This document shows positions 1 to 8,043 of a stretch of DNA of 64,000 nucleotides, one piece after another. Each line of letters starts with the position of its first letter. Position 1 is the first letter of the stretch. Made by a program: the position numbers and the translations under genes. Source of the stretch: an uncultured Microbacterium sp. (GTDB lineage: Bacteria > Actinomycetota > Actinomycetes > Actinomycetales > Microbacteriaceae); assembly GCF_947489255.1 (NCBI RefSeq), contig NZ_CANLCY010000001.1, positions 620,001 to 684,000 on the forward strand. The letters run 5' to 3'. Under the pieces are notes generated by a model. That model saw only the letters and a program-made list of their open reading frames with translations, had not been told where the DNA came from and made no database searches.

Positions 1-226
1 CATGGTGCGGGCGCTCGTCGGCGCGTGCGTCGCCGTGGGGGAGGGACGGATCGAGATCGACGATGTCGTCGCCATCCGCGACGCTCGCCTGCGGATCCCC
101 GAGACGAAGGTCCTGGCGGCCCGTGGGCTCGTGCTCGCCGAGGTCGGATATCCCGCCGACGAGCTCCTGGCAGCGCGAGCCGAGCAGACGCGGAACCGAC
201 GGGATGCCGACGACTCGGCATCCTGA
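1..226 (+). CDS. truA: tRNA pseudouridine synthase A, C-terminal fragment (5' end outside window)
   Basis: Only the last 74 codons are present. TruA converts U38-U40 of the tRNA anticodon stem to pseudouridine in the cytoplasm. The fragment begins with MVRALVG, the conserved C-terminal TruA segment, and continues through a GEGRIEIDD stretch to an LVLAEVGYP motif and an A-R-A-E-Q-T tail that I recognise from actinobacterial TruA. The catalytic aspartate region lies upstream of the window. In this phylum truA usually follows ribosomal protein genes, and the rplM-rpsI pair lies at the far end of this window rather than next to it. Identification rests on the C-terminus only. Confidence 0.72.
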   Translation, partial: MVRALVGACVAVGEGRIEIDDVVAIRDARLRIPETKVLAARGLVLAEVGYPADELLAARAEQTRNRRDADDSAS

Positions 227-294
227 ATCGACCTCACCGCGCATGTGCAACCCCTCGGCAACCGCATCAGAGGGAGTCGTAGGCTGACTGCGCC

Positions 295-987
295 ATGAAG
301 GTCATCTCGTACAACCTCAACAAGCACCGCGCGGCGGGGGAACTCGTCGCGCTCGTCGAGCAGCACGAGATCGACGTGCTCTGCCTGCAGGAATGCGACT
401 CCACGGACATCCCTGACCGGATCGGCGGTCTGCGGTTGGCCGACGCCACGCAGCGCAACCGTCTCGGGCTCGCGCTGTACTACCGCGAGAACACGTTCCG
501 TGCCGAGGAGGTCCGGGCGATCGCGTTGAAGAAGTCGCTGCACGATTACGTGCTGAAGCCCGCCGAGGAGCGCATGCTCGGCGTGCGGCTTCGCGACATC
601 GACCACGGACGTGACGTCATCGTCGCTTCCTTCCATGCCGCGCCGTTGACCGCGCTCAACTCGCTCCGTCGTCACCAGATCCGGACGGCGCTGACCGAAC
701 TGCAGAACCTCGGCCCGGGGTTGCCCGCGTTGATGGTCGGCGACTACAACTACCCCGTCTTCAAGGAGAACCTCGGGCAGAAGGTTCGCGACCAGGGGTA
801 CGAACTGACGCTGAGCGACACGCGGACCTACACGCGATACCGCTTCTTCCGCGGACACTACGACTTCGCGACATCGGTGGGGTTCGACATCGCCCACATC
901 AAGACGCTGCCCCAGGGACAGAGCGACCATCTGCCGATCCTGATCACCGCCGAGGTCGCATCGGCCCGGACCGGCGTCCTCGACTGA
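295..987 (+). CDS. Endonuclease/exonuclease/phosphatase-family protein
   Basis: A 230-residue protein of the DNase I-like fold. It opens with MKVISYNLNKHR (strand 1 with the Asn) and has LCLQECDS, where the Glu is a metal ligand. VGDYNYP supplies the Asp/Asn pair and QSDHLPIL near the end supplies the catalytic Asp-His. All four metal/phosphoesterase motifs are therefore present and the enzyme should be active. The substrate (nucleic acid or phospholipid head group) cannot be told from sequence. There is no signal peptide, so it is probably cytoplasmic. It stands alone, and a strong bidirectional terminator follows 13 bases after its stop. Confidence 0.85.
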   Translation: MKVISYNLNKHRAAGELVALVEQHEIDVLCLQECDSTDIPDRIGGLRLADATQRNRLGLALYYRENTFRAEEVRAIALKKSLHDYVLKPAEERMLGVRLRDIDHGRDVIVASFHAAPLTALNSLRRHQIRTALTELQNLGPGLPALMVGDYNYPVFKENLGQKVRDQGYELTLSDTRTYTRYRFFRGHYDFATSVGFDIAHIKTLPQGQSDHLPILITAEVASARTGVLD

Positions 988-1000
988 GCGCGCGGGAACG

Positions 1001-1038
1001 ACGAAGTGGGGGCCGTCCGAGGACGGCCCCCACTTCGT
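1001..1038. terminator. Bidirectional intrinsic terminator
   Basis: A perfect 18-bp inverted repeat (1001-1018 with 1021-1038) built around GTGGGGGCCGTCC. It lies between the converging EEP-family gene and the LAXTG surface-protein gene, so it can end transcription from both sides. Confidence 0.9.
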
Positions 1039-1050
1039 GGGTCGAGCAGG

Positions 1051-1605
1051 TCAGTCGTGGGAGGCGCGGCGGCGACGGACGACGGCACCGATGCCGACGG
1101 CGGAACCGCCGACGAGGAGGGCGGCACCCGTCAGCCACAGGCCGGTCGTGCTGCCCGCGTCGAAACCGGTGACGGCGAGACCGCCCTGCGCCGGGGCGCT
1201 CGGGGCGCCGATCGGGGTGACGGTGACGCTGGAGTGGAGGACGACGCCGCTGCGCACGCCGGTGAAGGTGAGCGTGTAGACGCCCTTGGCGTTCGCCGGG
1301 AAGTGCACCTGCGCGCGGAGGTTGCCTCCGACGGCTTTGGTTCGCAGCGAGTCGTTGGTCTCGGAAGCGATCGACGCGAGGGTGATGCCCTTCGCTGCGA
1401 CGCCGGTCACCGAGATGGCGATGTCTTCGTCGCCGTCGAAGATCGGGCGGTCGGTCGTGAACGTCGCGGTGCCGTTGGGAGCGACCGTCGACGGCGTCAC
1501 CGAGACCGCGGAGGGGTCGGTGTAGGCGTTGGCGGCCGTGGGGGTCAGCAACGCGGCCGCGGCGAGCGAGAGCGCCGCGACGGCCCGGATGATCGTGGTC
1601 TTCAT
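1051..1605 (-). CDS. Secreted surface protein with LAXTG-type sorting signal
   Basis: A 184-residue exported protein. The start at 1605 (MKTTIIRAVA) gives a clean signal peptide, Lys then a hydrophobic core ending TAANA before YTDPS; an upstream in-frame ATG at 1617 is less likely. The mature part is Thr/Val-rich with an Ig-like beta pattern, for example TVAPNGTATFTTDRP. The C-terminus carries LAVTG, then a hydrophobic segment (LWLTGAALLVGGSAVG) and an RRRR tail. This is the three-part cell-wall sorting signal, with the LAXTG form cut by class E sortases. No sortase gene is visible in the window. It lies downstream of the DUF4012 gene on the same strand, 161 bases away. The function of the exposed domain is unknown. 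Confidence 0.82.
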   Translation of the reverse strand: MKTTIIRAVAALSLAAAALLTPTAANAYTDPSAVSVTPSTVAPNGTATFTTDRPIFDGDEDIAISVTGVAAKGITLASIASETNDSLRTKAVGGNLRAQVHFPANAKGVYTLTFTGVRSGVVLHSSVTVTPIGAPSAPAQGGLAVTGFDAGSTTGLWLTGAALLVGGSAVGIGAVVRRRRASHD

Positions 1606-1766
1606 GGTGTGCCCCATCTGCTTGGCGTGGTCGAGCCGGTGATCGAAGCGGACGGCGCCGCTCCATGGGGGAGTCTTCCGGAGGAGGCGGACGCGGTGCG
1701 GTGTGTCCCGGTGCCTTTCACGCCGGTCGCCTCCGGACTTCACCCGGAGTCCGCGACCGGTAGCGC

Positions 1767-3545
1767 TCATCCAGCGGACGGACATCCTCCCGCCTCCGGT
1801 TTCTCCCGCGGATCCCGCGTCGGCGTGGCGAGGACGTCGAGGTGGGGGGTCATCGGCATCCGGAGGTCGAGATCCAGGACTCCGGCGTGCCCGGGGGAGA
1901 GGCGCACGGACCACTTCACGACCGTCCGGCCGTCGTGCGTGCCGCCCGCGAAGCCAGGGGTCACGTCGCCGTCGGACGACGTGCGCCGATCGACGACCTC
2001 GGCCCCCGGCGGAAGGTAGACGTAGACGCCGGTCTGCGCCTCACCGGGAGGAATGCCGTACTCGCCCCCGCCGGTCACGTAGGGCGGCAGCGTCGAGGGA
2101 TCGGGCGCGTCGTTCCGCAGGCTCACACGGAGGGTCGCCAAGCCGTCGGCGCACCACCCGATCGCGACGCGCGGGTGGAGATAGTAATCCATCTTCGAGC
2201 CGGTGCCGTCGTTGAGATAGACGCCGATCGTGGTGCGGGTGTCATCGGACACGGGCAGGGCGCCCTGGAGCGTGGAACCGTCCAGAACGGCCTGGTCTGC
2301 GGCATCCGCGTTCCACACCAGGAGGCGGCGTTCGGCGCCTGCTTGCGTCAGCGCCTGGATGAGAGCGGTGGAGTCACCGCGTCCCTCCGAGAGTGCGATG
2401 AAGACCGCGGCGGAAGCGCTCTGGAAGAAAACATCCTGCTCGTGGGGGTCGGCGAAGCGGCGGTAGACCTCGTCGAGCAGCAGGGGGACGGCGTTCGCGC
2501 TGTCCATGACATCGCCCGTGGGCAGCGTGACGGGACCCGTCGCCCGCAGCAGGTACGACAACGCCACCGGATCCAGCGCGACCACCGCGTCGACCTCGTC
2601 GCCGTGCGTGCGCCGCCACATCTCCCGGGCGATCGCGGCGCCGACGGCGAAGTCGGGTACCTGGGTGGTGTTCTGCAGGTATCGGGCCGGCCGCGTGTCG
2701 AAGACGCCGCGGACATCGTCGGCGAGGGGGAGGACCGGCTCGTCGGCGAAAGCGGCGAGGTCGGCGCTGGACGCCTGGGCGACGAGCGCGAGGCGGCCGG
2801 ATTCGGCGTTCACCTCGGCCACCGCACCGACCACCCCACCCAGGGAGCGCCACTCGGCGTTGTTCTGGAACAGCAGGAGTGTGGAGCGGCGGCCGTCGAC
2901 GCCGAGCATGCGGGGGAGGAGAGTCGTCGTGCGCTCCAGCGCATCGGCGGCGCCGGCCGCATGATCCAGCGACTCGACGGTCGAGGAGACGGCCGTGGCG
3001 AGTGCTCCCAGGAGCGGGGCACGGTCGATCGCGGCGACGGCGTCGGCGGCCGTCCGCAGTCGCGCGGCGGCGTCGGCGGCGGCGGGACGCGCGGCGGCGA
3101 TCCGCGCCACGTCGATGGCGCCGTCCGGGGTGCGCAGAGCGCCCGGCGCCAGAACGGCGGCGGCAGCGCCGAGGGGGCGGACGGCCGTGGATGCCGCGTC
3201 GTCCACCGAGGCGGCGACGATTCTGACCGCGGCCAGCTGCGGTCCGATCCAGGGCAGGATCTCGGCCGCCCTCCAGGCGGGGTCGTCGGTGAGGCCGCGC
3301 GCGGCGGAGGTGTCGGTCGCAGCCGCTCCGAGGCGCTCGATCGCCCCGGCCGGATCGGAGACATCGGCCGTCGCGGAGTCGACCGTCGTTTGCGCCGATC
3401 GCAGGTGCTGCACGGCTGATGCGCCCCGCAGCCCGATCCAGGCGGTCCACCCGATGCCGACGAGGAACACGGCGAGCACCACCGCCGCGAAGACGGTGGA
3501 CGCGCGATGCGGAGGGGCGGGAGAGGACGAGCGCTGCACGCGCAC
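1767..3545 (-). CDS. DUF4012 domain membrane-anchored protein
   Basis: A 592-residue protein with one N-terminal membrane segment (about residues 19-42), an Ala-rich helical region, and a large extracytoplasmic domain. That domain contains LLLFQNNAEWRSLGGVVGAV, the hallmark of DUF4012 (compare QNNAELRPTGG). DUF4012 proteins sit in polysaccharide and cell-envelope loci of Actinobacteria and are thought to resemble LytR-CpsA-Psr enzymes that transfer glycopolymers to the wall. That role is family knowledge, not proved here. The start is GTG at 3545, and a second in-frame GTG lies two codons on. It probably heads a two-gene unit with the LAXTG surface protein. The position beside a GT2/GH6 polysaccharide cluster fits a role in attaching or handling glycan. 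Confidence 0.82.
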   Translation of the reverse strand: MRVQRSSSPAPPHRASTVFAAVVLAVFLVGIGWTAWIGLRGASAVQHLRSAQTTVDSATADVSDPAGAIERLGAAATDTSAARGLTDDPAWRAAEILPWIGPQLAAVRIVAASVDDAASTAVRPLGAAAAVLAPGALRTPDGAIDVARIAAARPAAADAAARLRTAADAVAAIDRAPLLGALATAVSSTVESLDHAAGAADALERTTTLLPRMLGVDGRRSTLLLFQNNAEWRSLGGVVGAVAEVNAESGRLALVAQASSADLAAFADEPVLPLADDVRGVFDTRPARYLQNTTQVPDFAVGAAIAREMWRRTHGDEVDAVVALDPVALSYLLRATGPVTLPTGDVMDSANAVPLLLDEVYRRFADPHEQDVFFQSASAAVFIALSEGRGDSTALIQALTQAGAERRLLVWNADAADQAVLDGSTLQGALPVSDDTRTTIGVYLNDGTGSKMDYYLHPRVAIGWCADGLATLRVSLRNDAPDPSTLPPYVTGGGEYGIPPGEAQTGVYVYLPPGAEVVDRRTSSDGDVTPGFAGGTHDGRTVVKWSVRLSPGHAGVLDLDLRMPMTPHLDVLATPTRDPREKPEAGGCPSAG

Positions 3546-3617
3546 ACCTTAGGCGTCCGGCGGCGGCCGCCCCTCTACGGGCACCTACACTGAAGGGAAC
3601 GATCCGGGGGAGGACGA

Positions 3618-4256
3618 ATGGGGCTCGCAACGAGGCGCGGCAGGCTCATCGGCGTCGCGACGCTGCTGGTCACGGGTGCGATCGCTCTCGCCGGATGCGG
3701 TGCTCCTCCGTGGGCGCAGGGCGGCGGACAGCAGACGGCTGCGGCTTCACCGACGGCCACGACGAGCGCGGCTCCGCAGCCGGTGCGCAACGACCTCTCC
3801 AGCGGCTCGACCCAGCGGCCCTTGACCGCGGGCGCCGTCAGCGCCACGGTCGACTACTGGTCGACTCTGTCGATGGACCGCTGGACGCCGACGGCGTTGA
3901 AGCCCGTCAGCCTGTCGATGGTGACCACGGTGTCCCCCGACGACGGACAGAAGGTCTACCTGCAGCGGGCGACCATGACGGCCGTCCCGGGCAACGCGTC
4001 GCAGTCGTTCTCACCCCTGACGGCGCAGAGCGACCAGACCGACGCCCCGGGATACCTGGTGCTGGCTCCGTACAGCTATTCGCAGACGTTCAACGTCGGC
4101 GAGGTGCCGGCAGAAGCGACATTCGTCACCCTGCAGTTCACCTTCGAGTTCTTGGTCCAGACCACCCCGACGTCGAACGAATTCGCCAAGCAGACGGCCA
4201 GTGACACGCTCACCGTCGCGATCGCCGGTGGTGGGGACACCGAGCCCGCAGGCTGA
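3618..4256 (+). CDS. Lipoprotein, paralogue A of the lipoprotein/GGDEF-like pair
   Basis: A 212-residue predicted lipoprotein. The signal peptide ends in ALAGC at about residue 27, a good lipobox, followed by a Gln/Ala/Thr/Pro-rich linker. The rest looks like a single beta-rich extracellular domain of no family I recognise. A GGGGGAGG ribosome site precedes the ATG. Its C-terminal half shows distant resemblance to the lipoprotein at 7214-8023: both have a VYL strand, an SF/FQ-rich stretch and a closing FTFEFLV or LEFALNV strand. Its stop codon abuts the stop of the convergent GGDEF-like gene with no base between. Confidence 0.75.
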   Translation: MGLATRRGRLIGVATLLVTGAIALAGCGAPPWAQGGGQQTAAASPTATTSAAPQPVRNDLSSGSTQRPLTAGAVSATVDYWSTLSMDRWTPTALKPVSLSMVTTVSPDDGQKVYLQRATMTAVPGNASQSFSPLTAQSDQTDAPGYLVLAPYSYSQTFNVGEVPAEATFVTLQFTFEFLVQTTPTSNEFAKQTASDTLTVAIAGGGDTEPAG

Positions 4257-5375
4257 TCACGCGCGGACGCGCTGCCAGCGATCGCCCCCCTGCCGAGTCG
4301 CTTCGTCGGCGGCGCGGTCGGCCTCGGCGATGAGGGTCGACAACTCGAAGTCGCCCGTTTCCGCGGGCACCCATCCCACGCTCGCGGAGAGCTGGATGCC
4401 GACGTACGACGAGCCGTCGAGTTCGGTGATGCGTCGCAGCACGGTGCGCACCTGCTCGCGGAGCACGGAGTCCGGTCGCGCGAGGACGACGACCACCCGG
4501 CCCCGCGTCTCGCGGCCGAGATCGGCCTCGGCGGGGAACGTGTCGGCGACGACCCTCTCGAAGTCCTCGACGAGGCGCGTCCAGGCGTTCTCGCCCGCTG
4601 CGCTGCGCAGGTGCTGGGGATCGTCGAGACGGACGGTCAGGACCGCCCACGACTCCTCACGGGCACGCGCCGCGCGTCGCAGACGATCGGACGCGGTGAC
4701 GACGAAGTGGGGCCACGCGGACGCCGCCCGCCGCCCGCTGGGCGACACCGAGGTGAAGTACAGCAACGACACCGTCGCGCAGACGAGGAAGACCAGCATC
4801 GCCAGACCGTTGAGCACGCGCGGGAGGGCGAGATCGCCGATGCTCGCGGGGGCCGAGAGGCCGGAGATGAGGATGCCGGCGCCGAGGGCGACGAAGGCCG
4901 CGGAGACGACGGCGAGGGGGAGGGCCATGCGCTCGAGCCGATCGGCGGCGTGCCGCATCTCTGCGAGCGTCAGGCCGGCGAAGACCGCCGCGGCGAGGAA
5001 CGCGAGTCGGAACGCGAGACCGTAGGCGCTGATGTCGACCACGGACACGAAGACCACCGCCGTGACGACGGCCTGCAGGACGCCGATCCACGGCAGCGCC
5101 GCCACGCCGCGTCGCGCGCGGAACCCCGACCAGATCAGAGCCGGTGCGCCCAGCATGAGGCCCAGACCGGCCCGACGCACCGTCTCGTCGTCGAGGATCG
5201 CACCGGTCACCGAGACCCAGGTGCTGGTCATCGCCAGGACGAAGGCCAGCGACCACAGCAGCGCGGACCGGGAGGGGCGGTGCAGGAACCCGAGACCGAT
5301 GGTCATGACGGTGCCGAGCGTCGCCACCGTCGCCTGCGCGAGGCCCAGGTTGGACAGGACGTCGTCGGGCATCAC
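4257..5375 (-). CDS. Membrane protein with degenerate GGDEF-like domain, copy A
   Basis: A 372-residue protein. Residues 1 to about 225 form 7-8 hydrophobic helices. The soluble C-terminal part has the strand-helix order of a GGDEF domain, including a closing SASVGW plus LIAEADRAADEATRQGGDR, which matches the usual SIGVA plus ADRALYRAKRRGRNR. The active-site loop reads GRETRGRVVVV where GRYGGDEFAVL is expected, so diguanylate cyclase activity should be lost. It may act as a receptor or scaffold. The start GTG (5375) overlaps the stop of the histidine kinase gene by 4 bases (GTGA), and an ATG follows at once, so the two are probably translationally coupled. Confidence 0.75.
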   Translation of the reverse strand: MMPDDVLSNLGLAQATVATLGTVMTIGLGFLHRPSRSALLWSLAFVLAMTSTWVSVTGAILDDETVRRAGLGLMLGAPALIWSGFRARRGVAALPWIGVLQAVVTAVVFVSVVDISAYGLAFRLAFLAAAVFAGLTLAEMRHAADRLERMALPLAVVSAAFVALGAGILISGLSAPASIGDLALPRVLNGLAMLVFLVCATVSLLYFTSVSPSGRRAASAWPHFVVTASDRLRRAARAREESWAVLTVRLDDPQHLRSAAGENAWTRLVEDFERVVADTFPAEADLGRETRGRVVVVLARPDSVLREQVRTVLRRITELDGSSYVGIQLSASVGWVPAETGDFELSTLIAEADRAADEATRQGGDRWQRVRA

Positions 5376-7039
5376 GCCGCGTCGACCTCGGCGCGCACGG
5401 GGAGGACGACGGTCACGGTGGTGCCGACGCCCAGTTCGCTGTCGAGGAAGAGCGAGCCTCCCTGCTCTTCGACGATGGTGCGGATGATCCCCATTCCCAG
5501 ACCCGTGCCCGGGGTGGGACTGTCTCGCACGCTCTGCGCGCGGAAATACGGATCGAAGACGCGGGCGAGGTCGTCGGGGTGGATGCCGATCCCCGTGTCG
5601 GCGAAGCGCAGGATGACGTCGTCGGGCGACGTCTCGCCCGAGATGCGGATGGTTCCGCCGGCCGGGGTGTATTTGATGGCGTTGCTAAGGATGTTGTCGA
5701 AAGCCTGACGCAGACGGAAGGCGTCGCCGACGACCTCCGCCGAGGGGGGCAGCTCGTCGATGACGTTGACGCGACGCGCCCCGGCCGCGGGGCGGAACGA
5801 CGCGAGGGACGACGCGATGATGCGGCTCGCGTCCGCGGTGGCCGGCGCGCTCTGGTCTTTGAACACGCCCCGCGAGTTGGCGAGGATCTCCGAGATGAGC
5901 GTCTGCATACGTTCTCCGGCCCCGGCGATGACCTCGAGCTGATCGCGTACCTTCGGCGGCAGACCCGGGTCGTCGAGGGCGAGATCGGCGTGTCCGATGA
6001 TCGCGGTGAGCGGGTTGCGCAGCTCGTGCGAGACCGTGGCCGCGAGGCGTTCGCGTGCCCGCTCCGACTCGATCAGCGCCGTGATGTCGTGGACGATCAG
6101 GAGAGTGCTCTCCGCCTCGTCGGAGGAGATCAGGCGACGGGTCGAGACCGACAGGGCGTGCCAATCCCCGTGGGTGTCGAAGAGCCAGACCCTCTCGTCG
6201 TCGAACTGCTCGCCGCGGGCGGCGCGGGCGAACGGCCGCTCGGATTCCGGCAGGGGTTCGCCGCGGAGGTTCGCGTATTCGACGGCTCCTCCGGGACGCT
6301 GGGGCTCGTCGCGCTCCACGCCGTACAGGTCGACGTAGGTGTCGTTCAGAGCGAGCACCTCGCCGTCGGCCGAGAGGCGGGCGATGCCGGTGTCGAGACC
6401 GTTGAGCATCTGCGAGACGCGTCGTTCCTGGCCGGAGACCCGCTGCAGTGTGCCCTGGAGCCGGCTCGCCTGACGGCGCAGGAGCTGCTTGAACGCTCTC
6501 GTCTGCCGCGCGGAGAGGAACGACGTGATCGCGATGAACGTCAGCGACAGCAGGACGACGATCAGGCGGAGTGCCGTGACGGGTCCGGAGGCGTTCACCG
6601 TCGCGTCGATGACGATCAGCGTGCCGACCGCACCGAGGGCGGAGACGAGGTAGGCAAGGGCGAAGTGAGTGGCGATCCAGATGATGGGGAAGACCCAGAA
6701 GAACCCGAATCGGAGGTCGGTTCCGAAGCTCAGCAGCCCGATGCCGACGATGTCTCCGAAGGGGACCGCGGCCACCGCCGAGCGGGGGAGCCGATGCCAG
6801 GGCACGACGATCGCGACCGCGGTGAGGGCGATCACCACGCCCACTCCGGACGAGAACGACCACAGCGCGAACAGGGACGGCTCGAGGGCCTGGACGAGGA
6901 GGACGGTGATGACGACGCTCGCGCCGAGCACGAGTTGGAGCAACCAGACCGAGCGCGTGCGGCTGCTGGGGCTCGCACCGTCTTCGTCCTGCGCGCCTCC
7001 GGGGACAACCGCCGGGGGGACGCTCCTCGCGGATGCCAT
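5372..7039 (-). CDS. Membrane PAS-domain sensor histidine kinase
   Basis: A 555-residue sensor kinase. Residues 30-175 hold about six membrane helices and resemble a multipass sensory region. A short coiled coil leads to a PAS domain (about 208-322). The HisKA domain follows with SHELRNPLTAIIGH, where His338 should be phosphorylated. The HATPase_c domain has an N box (NILSNAIKYTP), G1 (ADTGIGI) and G2 (GTGLGMGI). All catalytic motifs are intact. The gene is upstream of, and overlaps, the GGDEF-like gene on the same strand. The nearest response regulator is the OmpR-type gene at 10830-11780, a plausible but unproved partner. No ribosome site precedes the ATG, so the message may be leaderless. 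Confidence 0.93.
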   Translation of the reverse strand: MASARSVPPAVVPGGAQDEDGASPSSRTRSVWLLQLVLGASVVITVLLVQALEPSLFALWSFSSGVGVVIALTAVAIVVPWHRLPRSAVAAVPFGDIVGIGLLSFGTDLRFGFFWVFPIIWIATHFALAYLVSALGAVGTLIVIDATVNASGPVTALRLIVVLLSLTFIAITSFLSARQTRAFKQLLRRQASRLQGTLQRVSGQERRVSQMLNGLDTGIARLSADGEVLALNDTYVDLYGVERDEPQRPGGAVEYANLRGEPLPESERPFARAARGEQFDDERVWLFDTHGDWHALSVSTRRLISSDEAESTLLIVHDITALIESERARERLAATVSHELRNPLTAIIGHADLALDDPGLPPKVRDQLEVIAGAGERMQTLISEILANSRGVFKDQSAPATADASRIIASSLASFRPAAGARRVNVIDELPPSAEVVGDAFRLRQAFDNILSNAIKYTPAGGTIRISGETSPDDVILRFADTGIGIHPDDLARVFDPYFRAQSVRDSPTPGTGLGMGIIRTIVEEQGGSLFLDSELGVGTTVTVVLPVRAEVDAA

Positions 7040-7047
7040 GTCACGAG

Positions 7048-7053
7048 TGTATA
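7048..7053 (-). promoter_or_regulatory. Candidate -10 box for a leaderless histidine kinase transcript
   Basis: On the minus strand TATACA lies 8 bases before the ATG of the sensor kinase gene, and no Shine-Dalgarno sequence is present. That spacing fits transcription starting at or next to the A of the start codon. No convincing -35 box is seen. Confidence 0.45.
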
Positions 7054-7213
7054 GAGAGTGGTGTAATGTTCAGCGCGCCATCCTGTCTCTGCTCGCCGCG
7101 CGTGAACAAGCGTCACGACGCCCGGTCAGACTCCCCCTGAGGCCTGCATCCCGCAGCGTGATGGTCGTTTATCGACCTCTGCGCGTTCTCGCGCTGATCC
7201 TCAGGAGATTCCC

Positions 7214-8023
7214 GTGAGCGTGACCTCTCGCCGCCGTGCGCGCGCGACCGTCGTGGCCCTCGCCCTCGCCGTTGCTCTTCCCTCGACGTTGACCGGCTGT
7301 ACTCAGGTCGCCGATCTGTTCAACGCGCTGCCCGGTCAAGCGGGCGGGGCGAACGGCCAGTCCGTCGTGGTCGCCACCCCCGAGCCCGCCGTGTCGTCCT
7401 CGTCCATGCCGTTCGATTCCCAATTCACCTACGACGGGTCGGTCTCGTTGACCTCCGAGGTGGCCGACGGTCTCGAAGTGCGGCTGGACGTCTGGGCCGA
7501 CAACCCCAAGCGCACGATGGAGTGGACGTCGACGAACGAGAAGCAGTTCGGGTTCGCCATCAACGTCGTCGACAAGAGGGTCGACGAGAAGGCGGTGCTC
7601 ACCCAGAAGCGTCGCGTGTATCTGTCATCCGTGTCGATCTCGTCGCAGACCGCGCAGACGAACGGTCAGGTCTCGAATCCGTTCCAGTTCAGCGCCGATC
7701 CCCGGACGCTCGTGCCCTCCGACACGTTGCGCTCCGACCGCGGTCTGCTCCTGAACAGCTTCCAGGGGGGTCTGCTGGTCCCCACGACGTCCATCCGGCA
7801 GCTGCCGAACGACACCTACGGCATCACCCTCGAATTCGCGCTGAACGTGGCCGTCGAAGGCACCGCCAACACCGACTCGTCGTTCTCGCAGCAGACCGTG
7901 TACCAGTACCTCCCGATCGCGATCTTCGCCGACGAGGGCCAGGGCGCCGCCGCCGACTCGACGGGCACGACCTCGGGTACCGGTCGCGCGCCCGGCTGGG
8001 GGCAGACCACCGGCTCGAACTGA
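7214..8023 (+). CDS. Lipoprotein, paralogue B of the lipoprotein/GGDEF-like pair
   Basis: A 269-residue predicted lipoprotein with a GTG start and an AGGAGA ribosome site. The signal peptide ends with LTGC at about residue 29. A Gly/Gln/Ala linker and a Ser-rich stretch precede a beta-rich domain of about 200 residues, and the tail is Gly/Thr/Ser-rich. No known family was recognised. It shares the gross layout and a few strand motifs (RVYLSSVSIS, DTYGITLEFALNV) with the lipoprotein at 3618-4256. Like that gene, it converges on a membrane GGDEF-like gene. I infer an outer-surface partner for the membrane protein or for the glycan machinery. Confidence 0.75.
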   Translation: MSVTSRRRARATVVALALAVALPSTLTGCTQVADLFNALPGQAGGANGQSVVVATPEPAVSSSSMPFDSQFTYDGSVSLTSEVADGLEVRLDVWADNPKRTMEWTSTNEKQFGFAINVVDKRVDEKAVLTQKRRVYLSSVSISSQTAQTNGQVSNPFQFSADPRTLVPSDTLRSDRGLLLNSFQGGLLVPTTSIRQLPNDTYGITLEFALNVAVEGTANTDSSFSQQTVYQYLPIAIFADEGQGAAADSTGTTSGTGRAPGWGQTTGSN

Positions 8024-8043
8024 CGTCGGCGGCGGCCGGAGCC

